DNA of 64,000 nt from CAZABC01 sp964483405 (GTDB lineage Bacteria > Chloroflexota > Limnocylindria > Limnocylindrales > CSP1-4): positions 206,835-270,834 of the forward strand of contig CAZABC010000001.1 of the NCBI GenBank assembly GCA_964483405.1, given 5' to 3'. Below the pieces are notes generated by a model. That model saw nothing but the letters and a program-made list of their open reading frames with translations. It did no database searches and was not told the DNA's origin. The position numbers and the translations under genes are program-made. This document shows positions 22,306-30,950 of this stretch, piece by piece. How positions within the stretch are numbered: the first letter of the stretch is position 1; the number at the start of each line of letters is the position of its first letter.

Positions 22306-24582
22306 TCAGTCGGCTGCCCGCTGGACGGAGAGGACGTCGCGGACGTGCTCGATCCGGCCCATGACCTTGGCCAGCTGGGCGACCGAGGCGACCTGCAGGG
22401 TCGCGGTCACGACCGCCGTGTGGTCCGCCGTGACGGCGACCGCCGCGGCGACGATGTTGACCTTGTTCTCGGCGACGACCTGGGTGATGTCGTGGAGGAG
22501 GCCGGGCCGGTCGTACGCCTCGACCCGGATCGCGATCGGGTAGGTCATCGTCGGGGCGGCCTCCCACTCGACCTCGATCAGGCGGGTCACCTCGCGCTCG
22601 TTGACGACCGTCGCGCAGGTCCGGAGGTGGACGGTGATGCCCTTGCCGCGGGTGATGAAGCCGACGATCGGATCGCCGGGGATCGGGTGGCAGCACTTGG
22701 CGAACCGCGTCAGCAGGTCGCCGACGCCCTTGACGTGGACGCCACCGGACCGGGCCGGCGCGGGCGGCGCGACCGCCGGCAGGGTCTGCTCGGCCGCGTC
22801 GTCGGCGACGCCGAGGCGGGTCACCACCTGCTGGGCCGAGATCGCGCCGTAGCCGATCGCCGCGTAGAAGTCGTCGAGGGCCTCGAAGTTGTACGCCCGG
22901 CCGACCTCGGCGATCCGTTCCGTGCCGACTCCCGCGAGCGTGGTCCGGGCGAGCCGGCGGAGCTCGCGCTCGAGCGACTCCCGGCCGTGGACGACGTTCT
23001 CGTCGCGGTCCTTGCGCTTGAACCACTGCCGGATCTTCTCCTTGGCGTGGGAGGTCCGGACGATGTTCAGCCAGTCGCGCGACGGGCCGTGCTCGGCCTT
23101 CGTCGTCACGATCTCGACGATGTCGCCGTTCTTGAGCCGGTAGTCGAGGGCCACGAGCCGGTTGTTGACCTTGGCCCCGATCGTCCGGTGACCGACGTCG
23201 GTGTGGATCCGGTAGGCGAAGTCGAGCGGCGTCGCGCCGGCCGGCATGTCCTTGATGTCGCCCTTCGGGGTGAAGACGAAGACCTGGTCCTGGAAGATGT
23301 CGAGCTTGATCCCCTCGACGAACTCGCGAGCGTCGGAGACCTCGCGCTGCCAGTCCATCAGCTGGCGGAGCCAGGCGAGCTTCGCGTCGTAGGCCCGGTC
23401 GGCCTTGCTGCCCTCCTTGTAGCGCCAGTGGGCGGCGATGCCGACCTCGCTCACCTGGTGCATCTGGTAGGTCCGGATCTGGATCTCGAGCGGCTTGCCG
23501 TCGAGGGCGATCACGGCCGTGTGGAGGCTCTGGTAGAGGTTGTTCTTGGGGACGGCGATGTAGTCGTCGAACTGGCCGGGGATCGGCCGCCACAGCGAGT
23601 GGACGACGCCGAGGGCGGCGTAGCAGTCGCGGACCTCGTCGACGAGGACGCGGATGGCGTAGACGTCGTAGATCTCGCCGAACTCCGCGCCCTTGCGGAC
23701 CATCTTCTTCCAGATGCTGTAGAGGTGCTTCGGGCGGCCCCGGAGGTCGGCCACGATGCCCGCCGCCTCGAGCGCCGGCCGGAGCTCGGCGATCGCCCGG
23801 TCGATGTACGTCTCGCGGCCCTTGCGCCGCGTGTCGAGCATCCCCGCGAGCTCGCGGTACTGCTCGGGCTCGAGCGCCTTGAAGGCGAGGTCCTCGAGCT
23901 CCCACTTCATCTGCCAGATCCCGAGGCGCTCGGCGAGCGGCGCGTAGATCTCCATCGTCTGGCGGGCGATGCGCTGCTGCTTCTCGAGCGGGAGCGAGCC
24001 GAGCGTCCGCATGTTGTGGAGCCGGTCGGCGAGCTTGATGACGACGACCCGGATGTCCTCGGCCATCGCCAGGAACATCTTCCGGATGTTCTCCGCCTGC
24101 TCGTGCTCGCGCGATGGGCCCCGGAACTTCGAGAGCTTGGTCACCCCGTCGACGAGGTGGGCGACCTCGGGCCCGAACGCCTCCTCGACGTCGGCCAGGC
24201 TGTACTCGGTGTCCTCGGGCACGTCGTGGAGCAGCGCGGCCTGAACGGCGTCGGCGTCGATCCCGAGCTCGGCGACGAGCTGGGCCGCCGCGATCGGGTG
24301 GGTGACGTACGGCTCGCCCGACGCGCGGCGCTGCCCCTCGTGGGCGACGACGGCGAGGTCGAAGGCGCGGCCGACGGCCTCGAGGTCGCCGTCGGGGTCG
24401 GCCTTCGCGGTCGCGGCGATCAGCGCCGTTCGGAGCGCCGCGAAGTCGATCCGCCGGTCGGCTCCGCGGACGGCCGTCGCGGTCCGGACCGGGCCGCGGT
24501 CGGCGGCGGCGCGCTCGCGGTCCGCCGGCCGCTTCCTCGCGGGCGGCGGCGGGACGGCAGCTCGTGCCTTGGCGCTCGACAT
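22306..24582 (-). CDS. rel: Rel/SpoT-type (p)ppGpp synthetase/hydrolase
   Basis: 758 residues, full-length RSH. It makes and degrades (p)ppGpp to run the stringent response. The HD hydrolase domain retains its signature (ALLHDVPEDT at about 116-124, and KLADRLHNMRTL), so hydrolysis looks intact. The synthetase domain has GRPKHLYSIWKKM and a YQSLHTAV strand. TGS (QVFVFTPKGDIKDMPAGATP) spans about 424-475, the conserved RFAKCCHPIPGD motif follows, and a C-terminal ACT domain lies at about 675-757. The first 40 residues are low-complexity. The start is supported by TAGACT 9 bases upstream, with no Shine-Dalgarno. That -10 uses the TAG stop codon of murE. Confidence 0.95.
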   Translation of the reverse strand: MSSAKARAAVPPPPARKRPADRERAAADRGPVRTATAVRGADRRIDFAALRTALIAATAKADPDGDLEAVGRAFDLAVVAHEGQRRASGEPYVTHPIAAAQLVAELGIDADAVQAALLHDVPEDTEYSLADVEEAFGPEVAHLVDGVTKLSKFRGPSREHEQAENIRKMFLAMAEDIRVVVIKLADRLHNMRTLGSLPLEKQQRIARQTMEIYAPLAERLGIWQMKWELEDLAFKALEPEQYRELAGMLDTRRKGRETYIDRAIAELRPALEAAGIVADLRGRPKHLYSIWKKMVRKGAEFGEIYDVYAIRVLVDEVRDCYAALGVVHSLWRPIPGQFDDYIAVPKNNLYQSLHTAVIALDGKPLEIQIRTYQMHQVSEVGIAAHWRYKEGSKADRAYDAKLAWLRQLMDWQREVSDAREFVEGIKLDIFQDQVFVFTPKGDIKDMPAGATPLDFAYRIHTDVGHRTIGAKVNNRLVALDYRLKNGDIVEIVTTKAEHGPSRDWLNIVRTSHAKEKIRQWFKRKDRDENVVHGRESLERELRRLARTTLAGVGTERIAEVGRAYNFEALDDFYAAIGYGAISAQQVVTRLGVADDAAEQTLPAVAPPAPARSGGVHVKGVGDLLTRFAKCCHPIPGDPIVGFITRGKGITVHLRTCATVVNEREVTRLIEVEWEAAPTMTYPIAIRVEAYDRPGLLHDITQVVAENKVNIVAAAVAVTADHTAVVTATLQVASVAQLAKVMGRIEHVRDVLSVQRAAD

Positions 24583-24591
24583 CGCGGGTGG

Positions 24592-24597
24592 AGTCTA
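24592..24597 (-). promoter_or_regulatory. -10 element of rel (predicted leaderless), fused to murE stop
   Basis: TAGACT on the minus strand; its first three bases are the TAG stop of murE. Nine bases separate it from the rel ATG, with no Shine-Dalgarno sequence. Confidence 0.5.
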
Positions 24598-26223
24598 CCC
24601 GCCCGGCGCGGTCCCGCCCCACCCGAGCGCGCGGAGCGCCGCCTCGACCTCGGCCCGCTCGTCCCAGTCGATCGCCGAATCGGCGTACTCGATGGTCCGC
24701 TCGTGGCCCTTGCCCGCGAACAGCAGGACGTCGCCCGGCCGGGCGAGGTTCACGGCGGCCGCGATCGCGGCTCGGCGATCGGGGATGCGGAGCAGGTCGC
24801 GATCGGCCACCCGACCGGCCGCGGCGGCGCCGGCGGCGATCTCGTCGAGGATCGACGTCGGGTCCTCGCCACGCGGGTCCTCGTCGGTGGCGATGACGAG
24901 CCGGCAGCGCTCGCCGGCGACCCGGCCCATCACCGCTCGCTTCGAGCGGTCGCGCTCGCCGGCGGACCCGAAGACGGCGACGAGCCCGCCACCGCGACCG
25001 ACGAGCGGCGCGAGCTGGTCGAGGACCGACGCGAGCGACGCCGGGCTGTGGGCGAAGTCGACGATGGCGACGAACGGCTGGCCGAGGTCGACCCGCTCCA
25101 TCCGGCCCGGGACCCCCGCGAGCCCCTCGAGGCCGGACCGGACGGCGTCCGCGTCCAGACCGAGCCCCTCGCCGAGCGCCACGACGGCCAGCGCGTTGTG
25201 GACGTTGAACCGCCCGGCGAGGCGGAGGGCGACCTCGCCGCGGCCCGACGGGGCGTCGTACGCCACGCGGAGCCGGCCGGCGTCCGCGTCGGCGCGGACG
25301 ACCCGGACGTCGGCACCGGCAGCCGACCCGTAGGTGACCGCCCGTGCCCCGGCCGCGCGCGTCGTCGCGAGGAACTCGCTCGCGCTCGGGTCGTCGAGGT
25401 TGACGATGCCGGTCCGAGGCCAGCTCCGCCCGCCGACGCGCTTGGCGGGGCCCGGCCGGCCGAGGGCTTCGAACAGCCGCAGCTTCGCCGCGCGATACGC
25501 CTCGACGGTCCCGTGCAGCTCGAGGTGCTCGTGGGTGAGGTTCGTCAGGATCGCGACGTCGTAGGCGACCTCGGCCACGCGGTCGAGGGCGAGGGCGTGC
25601 GAGGTCGTCTCGAGGACGACCGCGTCGTCGCCGGCCTCCGCCATCGCGGCGAGGAGCGCCTGGAGCTCGGGCGCCTGCGGCGTCGTGACGTGCTCGGGCG
25701 TCGGCTCGCGGGTCCCGCCGACCTCGAGCGCGACGGTCCCGACGAGCCCGGGCGCAAGGCCGGTGGCGCGGAGCGCGGCCGCGGCGAGGAAGGCGGTCGT
25801 CGTCTTGCCGTCCGTCCCGGTGATCCCGACGACGCCGAGCCGGACCGATGGGTCGCCGTGCCACCAGGCCGCGGCCGTCGCGAGCGCCCGGCGCGCGTCG
25901 GCGACGACGACCTGCGGGACGGCGACACCGGCCACGGGGCGCTCGACGAGCACCGCGACCGCCCCGGCGGCGATCGCGTCGCCGACGAAGGCCGTCCCGT
26001 CCGCCCGGAGCCCAGGGATCGCCACGAAGACCGCGCCCGGGCGGACGGCGCGCGAGTCGTAGGCCGGCGGCTCCGACACGACCACCGAGCCGGCGCTGAC
26101 GGTCGCTTCGACACTCGGTGCCGAGCCGGCACGATCCAGGCGGGCGATCAGCTCGGCGAGCGGGCGCGGCGGATGCCGGCGCGCGGCGGCCAGTCGCTCG
26201 GCGATCGTCGGGTGGCCGCTCAT
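24595..26223 (-). CDS. murE: UDP-MurNAc-tripeptide synthetase (MurE ligase)
   Basis: 542 residues. It adds the third amino acid of the peptidoglycan stem. The N-terminal UDP-binding domain (SRAVRPGAVFVAIPG) is followed by the P-loop GITGTDGKTTTAF, TTPQAPELQALL, and the carbamoylated-lysine region LTNLTHEHLELHGTVEAYRAAKLR. The C-terminal domain contains DRSKRAVMGRVAG. The substrate-choosing motif reads DEDPRGEDP, where meso-DAP enzymes usually have DNPR, so a non-DAP diamino acid is possible. ATG at 26221-26223 overlaps the stop of the upstream FemX gene (ATGA). Two FemX-like transferases directly upstream fit an interpeptide bridge on Lys or Orn. This is the last gene of the topA-to-murE chain. 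Confidence 0.92.
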   Translation of the reverse strand: MSGHPTIAERLAAARRHPPRPLAELIARLDRAGSAPSVEATVSAGSVVVSEPPAYDSRAVRPGAVFVAIPGLRADGTAFVGDAIAAGAVAVLVERPVAGVAVPQVVVADARRALATAAAWWHGDPSVRLGVVGITGTDGKTTTAFLAAAALRATGLAPGLVGTVALEVGGTREPTPEHVTTPQAPELQALLAAMAEAGDDAVVLETTSHALALDRVAEVAYDVAILTNLTHEHLELHGTVEAYRAAKLRLFEALGRPGPAKRVGGRSWPRTGIVNLDDPSASEFLATTRAAGARAVTYGSAAGADVRVVRADADAGRLRVAYDAPSGRGEVALRLAGRFNVHNALAVVALGEGLGLDADAVRSGLEGLAGVPGRMERVDLGQPFVAIVDFAHSPASLASVLDQLAPLVGRGGGLVAVFGSAGERDRSKRAVMGRVAGERCRLVIATDEDPRGEDPTSILDEIAAGAAAAGRVADRDLLRIPDRRAAIAAAVNLARPGDVLLFAGKGHERTIEYADSAIDWDERAEVEAALRALGWGGTAPGG

Positions 26224-27320
26224 CGGCCGACCGTCCGCAGGAGCCGCGCGGTGACCCGGCCGGCGGCGTAGCGCCACGGTCGGATGACCCGCTCGTGGGC
26301 CCCGGCGAGCTCGACCCAGCGACCGCCGAAGGCGACCTTGTGCTGGTACAGCCCATACGTCGACTCGCCCTCGACCGGCGGACGCCGGGCGCCGGCCACG
26401 TCGACGCCACCGAGGTCGAGCTCGCGGCAGCCGGCGGCGAGCGCCATCCGGACGGCCGACCAGCGCAGGAGGTGGAGCGCCCCCGGGTGGGCCCGCCGGA
26501 GGTCGGCCCGGTCGGCCGAGTGGACGGTCGACAGCCGCCCGCCGTGTCGGTACAGCAGCAGGCCGGCGACCCGTTCGCCGTCGGGCGCAGCCGCCTCGAG
26601 CAGGATGGCGTGGCCGGCCTCGATCGCCGTCCGCCACCAGGCGACCGCCTCCGTCCGGGCGAAGCGGAAGCCGCGCCGGTCGGCCGTCGCGCCGAGCATC
26701 GTCCTGAACCGCCCCAGGGCGGGATCGAGCGGCTCGGCCGGGGTCGCGACCCCCTCGACGGGCGTGGCCGCCGCTCGTACGTCGTGGCGGACGACGGTGA
26801 TCCCGTCGCGCTCGGCCCCGCGGATGCGCTGCCGCGTCGACCGGGCGATCCCCGCGAACACGACCGCCTCGTCCCGGTCGTCGGGCAGCGGCAGCGACAG
26901 CCGGTGCCGCGAGGCCTGGAGCTCCTCGATCGGATGGAAGCCGGCGCTCGCCAGCCGGGACCGGTACGCCCCGTCCTCGACCGGCACCTCGGGGTCGACC
27001 GCGACGACGTCGCAGCCGTCGCGGCCGAGCGCCATGGCGACCGCGACGACCCGGGCCGCCGTGTCCGTCCCGTCGATCGGGGCCGGTCCGCGCGGCACGT
27101 ACGCGCTCCCGCCGCCGATCGCCGGCCAGGGCCGGACGAGCGCGAGCACCCGGACGCCTCCCTCGGCGGCGAGATACCGCGGCGTCCAGCCATGACGGGC
27201 CCAGTGCTCGCCGAGCGCCCGCGACTGGAGGACGTGGCCGCCCGGCGCATCGACGGCGTGGAGGTCCCAGTCGTCGAGCTCCGCGGGCGTCGCCGGATGG
27301 AGCGCGATCGGGGTGGTCAT
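26220..27320 (-). CDS. FemX/FemAB-like peptidoglycan aminoacyltransferase (second copy)
   Basis: 366 residues of the GNAT-like FemABX family, which use aminoacyl-tRNA to extend the peptidoglycan stem side chain. Two half-domains are visible: the N-terminal one with GHVLQSRALGEHWARHGW and YVPRGPAP, the C-terminal one with LLLYRHGGRLSTVHSAD, ALHLLRWSAVRMAL and YGLYQHKVAFGG. Longer interdomain insertions distinguish it from its neighbour. Starts at an ATG overlapping the upstream femX stop and ends overlapping the murE start, so it is translationally coupled on both sides. The amino acid added is unknown. Confidence 0.85.
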   Translation of the reverse strand: MTTPIALHPATPAELDDWDLHAVDAPGGHVLQSRALGEHWARHGWTPRYLAAEGGVRVLALVRPWPAIGGGSAYVPRGPAPIDGTDTAARVVAVAMALGRDGCDVVAVDPEVPVEDGAYRSRLASAGFHPIEELQASRHRLSLPLPDDRDEAVVFAGIARSTRQRIRGAERDGITVVRHDVRAAATPVEGVATPAEPLDPALGRFRTMLGATADRRGFRFARTEAVAWWRTAIEAGHAILLEAAAPDGERVAGLLLYRHGGRLSTVHSADRADLRRAHPGALHLLRWSAVRMALAAGCRELDLGGVDVAGARRPPVEGESTYGLYQHKVAFGGRWVELAGAHERVIRPWRYAAGRVTARLLRTVGR

Positions 27321-28393
27321 CCGGGTCCGTCGGGTGTCGCGCCGAGGTCGGTCGCGGCCGTCCGGTAGCGGATCCGGCCGAGGCGCGTCCGCCCCGACTG
27401 GGCGGCCCGGAGGGTGCGCCAGCCGACCGGGTCGAGAACCAGGTCCCACGCCCCGACGTAGGCGAGCTCGCGCCCGCCGAAGCCGGCCTTGAAGTGGGCG
27501 ATCCCCGGATGGGCGAGCCCCCACAGGTCGTAGGAGGCGGCGCCGGCCTCGCGGCTCCGCCGGATCGCCTCCCACTTCAGGAGGTAGTTGGCGCGGAGAT
27601 CGGCGCCGCCGGCCGTCATCCCGCCATACGGCTCGACGACCCGGCGGCCGCACCGGACGAGGAAGAGCGTCGCCAGCGGCTCGCCGTCGGGCGACTCGGC
27701 GAAGAGCAGGCTGGCCCGGCCGGCCGGCCGGTAGGCGGCGAAGATCCCGCGATAGGCGGCCTCGGTCCGGATGAGGAAGCCGGCGCGGTCGGCCGTCTCG
27801 CGGTAGATCCGGTAGAAGTCGCCGATCCGGTCCATGTCGGCCTCGACGACCCGGACCCCCGCCGCACGAGCCCGGTTGACGTACTGCCGCCACTTCTTCC
27901 GCAGGTCGCCCCACAATGCCGCCTCGTCCGACGTGAGGTCGATGACCCGGGTCGTCGCCGGCTGGATCGGCGGCGCCGCGCGCCAGCCCGCGTCGCGCAG
28001 CGCGCGGCGGAGGGCCCCGTCGCGATCGTCGGGGCCGCCGGCCTCGATCTCGGGGTCGATCCGGACGTGGGAGACGCGGCCGAGCGCCCGTGGCACGTCG
28101 GACCTGATCCGCTCGGTCAGGGCCGCGATCGTGTCGGTCGACCAGCTCTCGGCGACGGGCCCGCGAGGGGCGTAGCCGAAGCCCCACGGCAGCGGGCGCG
28201 GCCGTCGGACGAGGACCTGGGCGGCCACCCGGCCGTCGGGGGTCGACGCGCCGACGCGGGTCGCAGCCCAGCCGTTGGCGGCCTTGACCGCGGCCCACGC
28301 GGCGAGCTGGAGGTACGAGCCGTGCGCCGTCGACGCCACGAACGCGTCCCACGCCCCGTCGTCCGCGACCGGGACCGGCGCGGCGGCGCTCAC
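27317..28393 (-). CDS. FemX/FemAB-like peptidoglycan aminoacyltransferase (first copy)
   Basis: 358 residues. Typical FemABX features: GSYLQLAAWAAVKAANGW near the N-terminus, WGFGYAPRGP, and DEAALWGDLRKKWRQYVNRA. Also visible are EPYGGMTAGG, NYLLKWEAIRRSREAGAASYDLWG and FKAGFGGRELAYVG. Starts at a GTG that overlaps the murJ stop (GTGA). Two tandem paralogues suggest a bridge of at least two residues or two different additions. The position between the lipid II flippase and murE supports a role in lipid II modification on the cytoplasmic face. Confidence 0.88.
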   Translation of the reverse strand: MSAAAPVPVADDGAWDAFVASTAHGSYLQLAAWAAVKAANGWAATRVGASTPDGRVAAQVLVRRPRPLPWGFGYAPRGPVAESWSTDTIAALTERIRSDVPRALGRVSHVRIDPEIEAGGPDDRDGALRRALRDAGWRAAPPIQPATTRVIDLTSDEAALWGDLRKKWRQYVNRARAAGVRVVEADMDRIGDFYRIYRETADRAGFLIRTEAAYRGIFAAYRPAGRASLLFAESPDGEPLATLFLVRCGRRVVEPYGGMTAGGADLRANYLLKWEAIRRSREAGAASYDLWGLAHPGIAHFKAGFGGRELAYVGAWDLVLDPVGWRTLRAAQSGRTRLGRIRYRTAATDLGATPDGPG

Positions 28394-29958
28394 CGCGCGC
28401 CCCGGGCGATGCTTGCCCGTGCCACGGCGACGACCGCGTCGAGCTCGGCGAACCGGAGCAGCCGCGAGATGCCCCCGTAGGCGAGGCCGCCGGCGAGCAC
28501 CGCGGCGACGACCTCCGCCGCGACGATCGGCTTGGCGAGCGTCGGCCCGACGACCGACCGGCTCGCCTCGAGGACGACCCAGGCCGCGCCGCCGGCGGCG
28601 ACCGCCGCGCCGGCATGGGTCGTCATCGCCCGGACGATCCCGGCCGGGTCGAGCTCCGGCAGCCGCCGGGTGAGCCGGGCGAGCAGGATCGCGACCTCGA
28701 CCCAGGCGCCGACCGCGATCCCGAGGGCCAGCCCCGCGAGCCCGAGCGTCTGGAACGTGGCGAGCGAGATCGCGACGTTGACCGCGACCGAGACCAGCGC
28801 CGCCGCGACCGGCGTCCGGGTGTCGTGCGCGGCGTAGAACGAGCGGGCCAGGACGGCGATGAGGGCATGGGCGGTCAGCCCGAACAGGAAGACGAGGAGC
28901 GTGTCCGCGGTGGTCGCGAGCGCCGCGTCGTCGAACCGTCCGTAGTCGAAGAGCAGGACGACCGTCTCGCGGCGGGTCACGATGGCGACGGCGGTCACGA
29001 AGAGCATGGTATAGGCGAGGACCCGGACCGAGCGGTCGACGAGCGACGCCAGCCGGTCCCGTTCGCCGCTCGCCACGGCCCGCGACATCGTCGGCAGCAG
29101 GACGACGCCGAGTGGGACCGCGATGAGGCCGAGTGGCAGCTGGACGATCGTGAAGGCGACCGTCAGCGCGGTGATCGCTCCCGCCGCGAGCGTCGAGGCG
29201 AGCGTCGTGTTCACGATGAACGTGATCTGGCTGGCGCCCATGCCGAGCGCCCGCGGCGCGAGGAGGGCGAAGACCCGACGTGCCTGGGCGTCGCCGAGGT
29301 CGACGACCGCGTCGTAGGCGAACGTCGTCCGCCGCCGGATCGCGGGGACCTGGACGAGGAGGTGGCCGACCGAGCCGATGACGACGCCGAGCGCGAGCGC
29401 CGTGACCCCGAGCGCAGGGCCGAGCAGGAGCGCGGCCGCGATGATCGCCAGGTTGTAGACGATCGGGGCCATCGCGGCCGCCGAGAACCGGCCGCTCGAG
29501 TTGAGCACGCTCGTGGCAACGGCCCCGAGGGCGAGAAAGGCGGGGCCGAGGGTCATGATCCGGGTCAGGTCGACCGTCAGCGCCGTCTGGTCGGGGTCGA
29601 AGCCCGGGGTGATGAGCGGGACGATGACCGGGGCGGCGACGGCGAAGGCGACCGAGATCGCGGCCAGGGCGATGAGCATCAGGTTCGCCACGATCGACAC
29701 GACCCGCCAGGCCCGGGCCGCGTCGCCCCCGGCGATCAGCGCCGAGGCGACCGGGATGAGGGCCGACCCGATCGCGCCGGCCGCGACGAGCTGGAAGATG
29801 AGGTCCGGGATCCGGAACGCCGCGAAGAACGCGTCGAGCTCGGGGCCCGGGCCGAAGACGGCGGTGATGACCGACATCCGGACCCAGCCGAGGACGCGGG
29901 AGGCGAAGAAGGCGCCCGAGATGAGCACCCCGGCCCGGGCGAGGTTCGAGCTCGTCAT
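28390..29958 (-). CDS. murJ: Lipid II flippase MurJ
   Basis: 522 residues with about 14 hydrophobic segments, a MOP-superfamily flippase that moves lipid II across the membrane. Family features include SRVLGWVRMSVITAVFGPGPELDAFFAAFRIPD (first helices and the conserved Arg-rich loop), NSSGRFSAAAMAPIVYN and PLGVVLLPTMSR. A further motif is ARSFYAAHDTRTP. The ATG at 29956-29958 overlaps the xerC stop (ATGA). The 3' end overlaps the first FemX gene. Full length, no damage seen. Confidence 0.93.
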   Translation of the reverse strand: MTSSNLARAGVLISGAFFASRVLGWVRMSVITAVFGPGPELDAFFAAFRIPDLIFQLVAAGAIGSALIPVASALIAGGDAARAWRVVSIVANLMLIALAAISVAFAVAAPVIVPLITPGFDPDQTALTVDLTRIMTLGPAFLALGAVATSVLNSSGRFSAAAMAPIVYNLAIIAAALLLGPALGVTALALGVVIGSVGHLLVQVPAIRRRTTFAYDAVVDLGDAQARRVFALLAPRALGMGASQITFIVNTTLASTLAAGAITALTVAFTIVQLPLGLIAVPLGVVLLPTMSRAVASGERDRLASLVDRSVRVLAYTMLFVTAVAIVTRRETVVLLFDYGRFDDAALATTADTLLVFLFGLTAHALIAVLARSFYAAHDTRTPVAAALVSVAVNVAISLATFQTLGLAGLALGIAVGAWVEVAILLARLTRRLPELDPAGIVRAMTTHAGAAVAAGGAAWVVLEASRSVVGPTLAKPIVAAEVVAAVLAGGLAYGGISRLLRFAELDAVVAVARASIARGAR

Positions 29959-30950
29959 CGCGGCGGAGACGGTCGGACGGCCCCCGGCGTTGCGCGGGCC
30001 CGCGGGTGGCTGGCCTCGTAGGCCGCCCGGAGGCGGGCCGGCGACACGTGGGTGTAGATCTGGGTCGTGGCGAGGCTCTCGTGGCCGAGGAGCTCCTGGA
30101 CCACCCGGAGGTCCGCCCCGCCGTCGAGCAGGTGGGTCGCGAAGGAGTGGCGCAGGGTGTGGGGCGAGACGCCGGCCGGCAGCCCGGCGGCGACGCACAG
30201 CCGGTCGAGCCGGAAGCGGATGCCACGGACGCCGAGCGGGGCCCCGCGATGGTTGAGGAAGATCGCCGTCGGCAGGAGCTCGCCCGTCGCGGGCGGGCGT
30301 CGGGCGAGCAGCTCCGGGCGACCGTAGGCGATGTACTCCGCCATCGCCGCCCTGGCGGGCCGGCCGAGCAGCCCGATCCGCTCCTTGCGGCCCTTGCCGA
30401 GGACGCGGAGCTCGCCGCGGCGCAGGTCGAGCGAGCCGAGGTCGGCGGCGGCGAGCTCGCTGATCCGAAGGCCGGCGGCATAGGCCGTCTCGACGAGCGC
30501 CCGGTCGCGCTCGGCGAGGGCCGACGCGAGCGCGGGGTCCGAGCGCCCGCCGGCCTCGACCGCCGCGGCGTCGACGGCCGCCAGCAACGCCTCGACCTGG
30601 TCGACCTCGAGGACCCTCGGCAGCCGGCGCGGCAGGCGTGGCGTGGCGATCGCCGACCACGGGTCGCCCGGGGCGGCACCGGCCCGGACCGCCCAGCGAT
30701 AGAAGGATCGGATCGCGGCGAGCCGCTGGGCGACCGACGATCGGGCATGCCCGTCGACGAGCCGCGCGAGATAGGCCCGCAGCTCGGCCCGCGTCGGCCG
30801 GCGCCAGTCGACGCCGACGGCGGCGATCGCGTCGAGGTACGCCCCGATGGCGGTCTCGTACGCCCGCCGGGTGTGGGGCGATGCGTCCCGGGCTGCAAGC
30901 GCGTCGAGGAATCGGACGAGCGCGTCGCGTCCCGGCGACGGCCCGGTCAC
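29955..30950 (-). CDS. xerC: Tyrosine recombinase XerC/XerD
   Basis: 331 residues, slightly longer than typical Xer. The N-terminal SAM-like DNA-binding domain (residues about 1-110) is followed by the catalytic domain with the expected R-K-H-R-H-Y set. AGLRISEL provides the Arg, LGKGRKERIG the Lys, and SPHTLRHSFATHLL the His and Arg. LGHESLATTQIYTHV provides the last His and the nucleophilic Tyr. There is a 25-residue insertion before the first Arg. It resolves chromosome dimers at dif with a partner. The GTG at 30948-30950 overlaps the topA stop. The dprA-topA-xerC neighbourhood is a common bacterial arrangement and favours XerC. I found no dif-like site here. Confidence 0.9.
   Translation of the reverse strand: MTGPSPGRDALVRFLDALAARDASPHTRRAYETAIGAYLDAIAAVGVDWRRPTRAELRAYLARLVDGHARSSVAQRLAAIRSFYRWAVRAGAAPGDPWSAIATPRLPRRLPRVLEVDQVEALLAAVDAAAVEAGGRSDPALASALAERDRALVETAYAAGLRISELAAADLGSLDLRRGELRVLGKGRKERIGLLGRPARAAMAEYIAYGRPELLARRPPATGELLPTAIFLNHRGAPLGVRGIRFRLDRLCVAAGLPAGVSPHTLRHSFATHLLDGGADLRVVQELLGHESLATTQIYTHVSPARLRAAYEASHPRARATPGAVRPSPPR

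Noticed and set aside
22292..27250. A minus-strand frame of up to 1,802 codons running through rel, murE and femX
   Set aside because: Only its last 149 codons (21842-22291) form a plausible gene; the rest lies in the wrong frame across well-supported genes.
29955..30950. Integron or phage integrase instead of XerC
   Set aside because: The gene is embedded in a tight housekeeping operon after topA with 4-base overlaps, and there are no att sites or mobile genes nearby.
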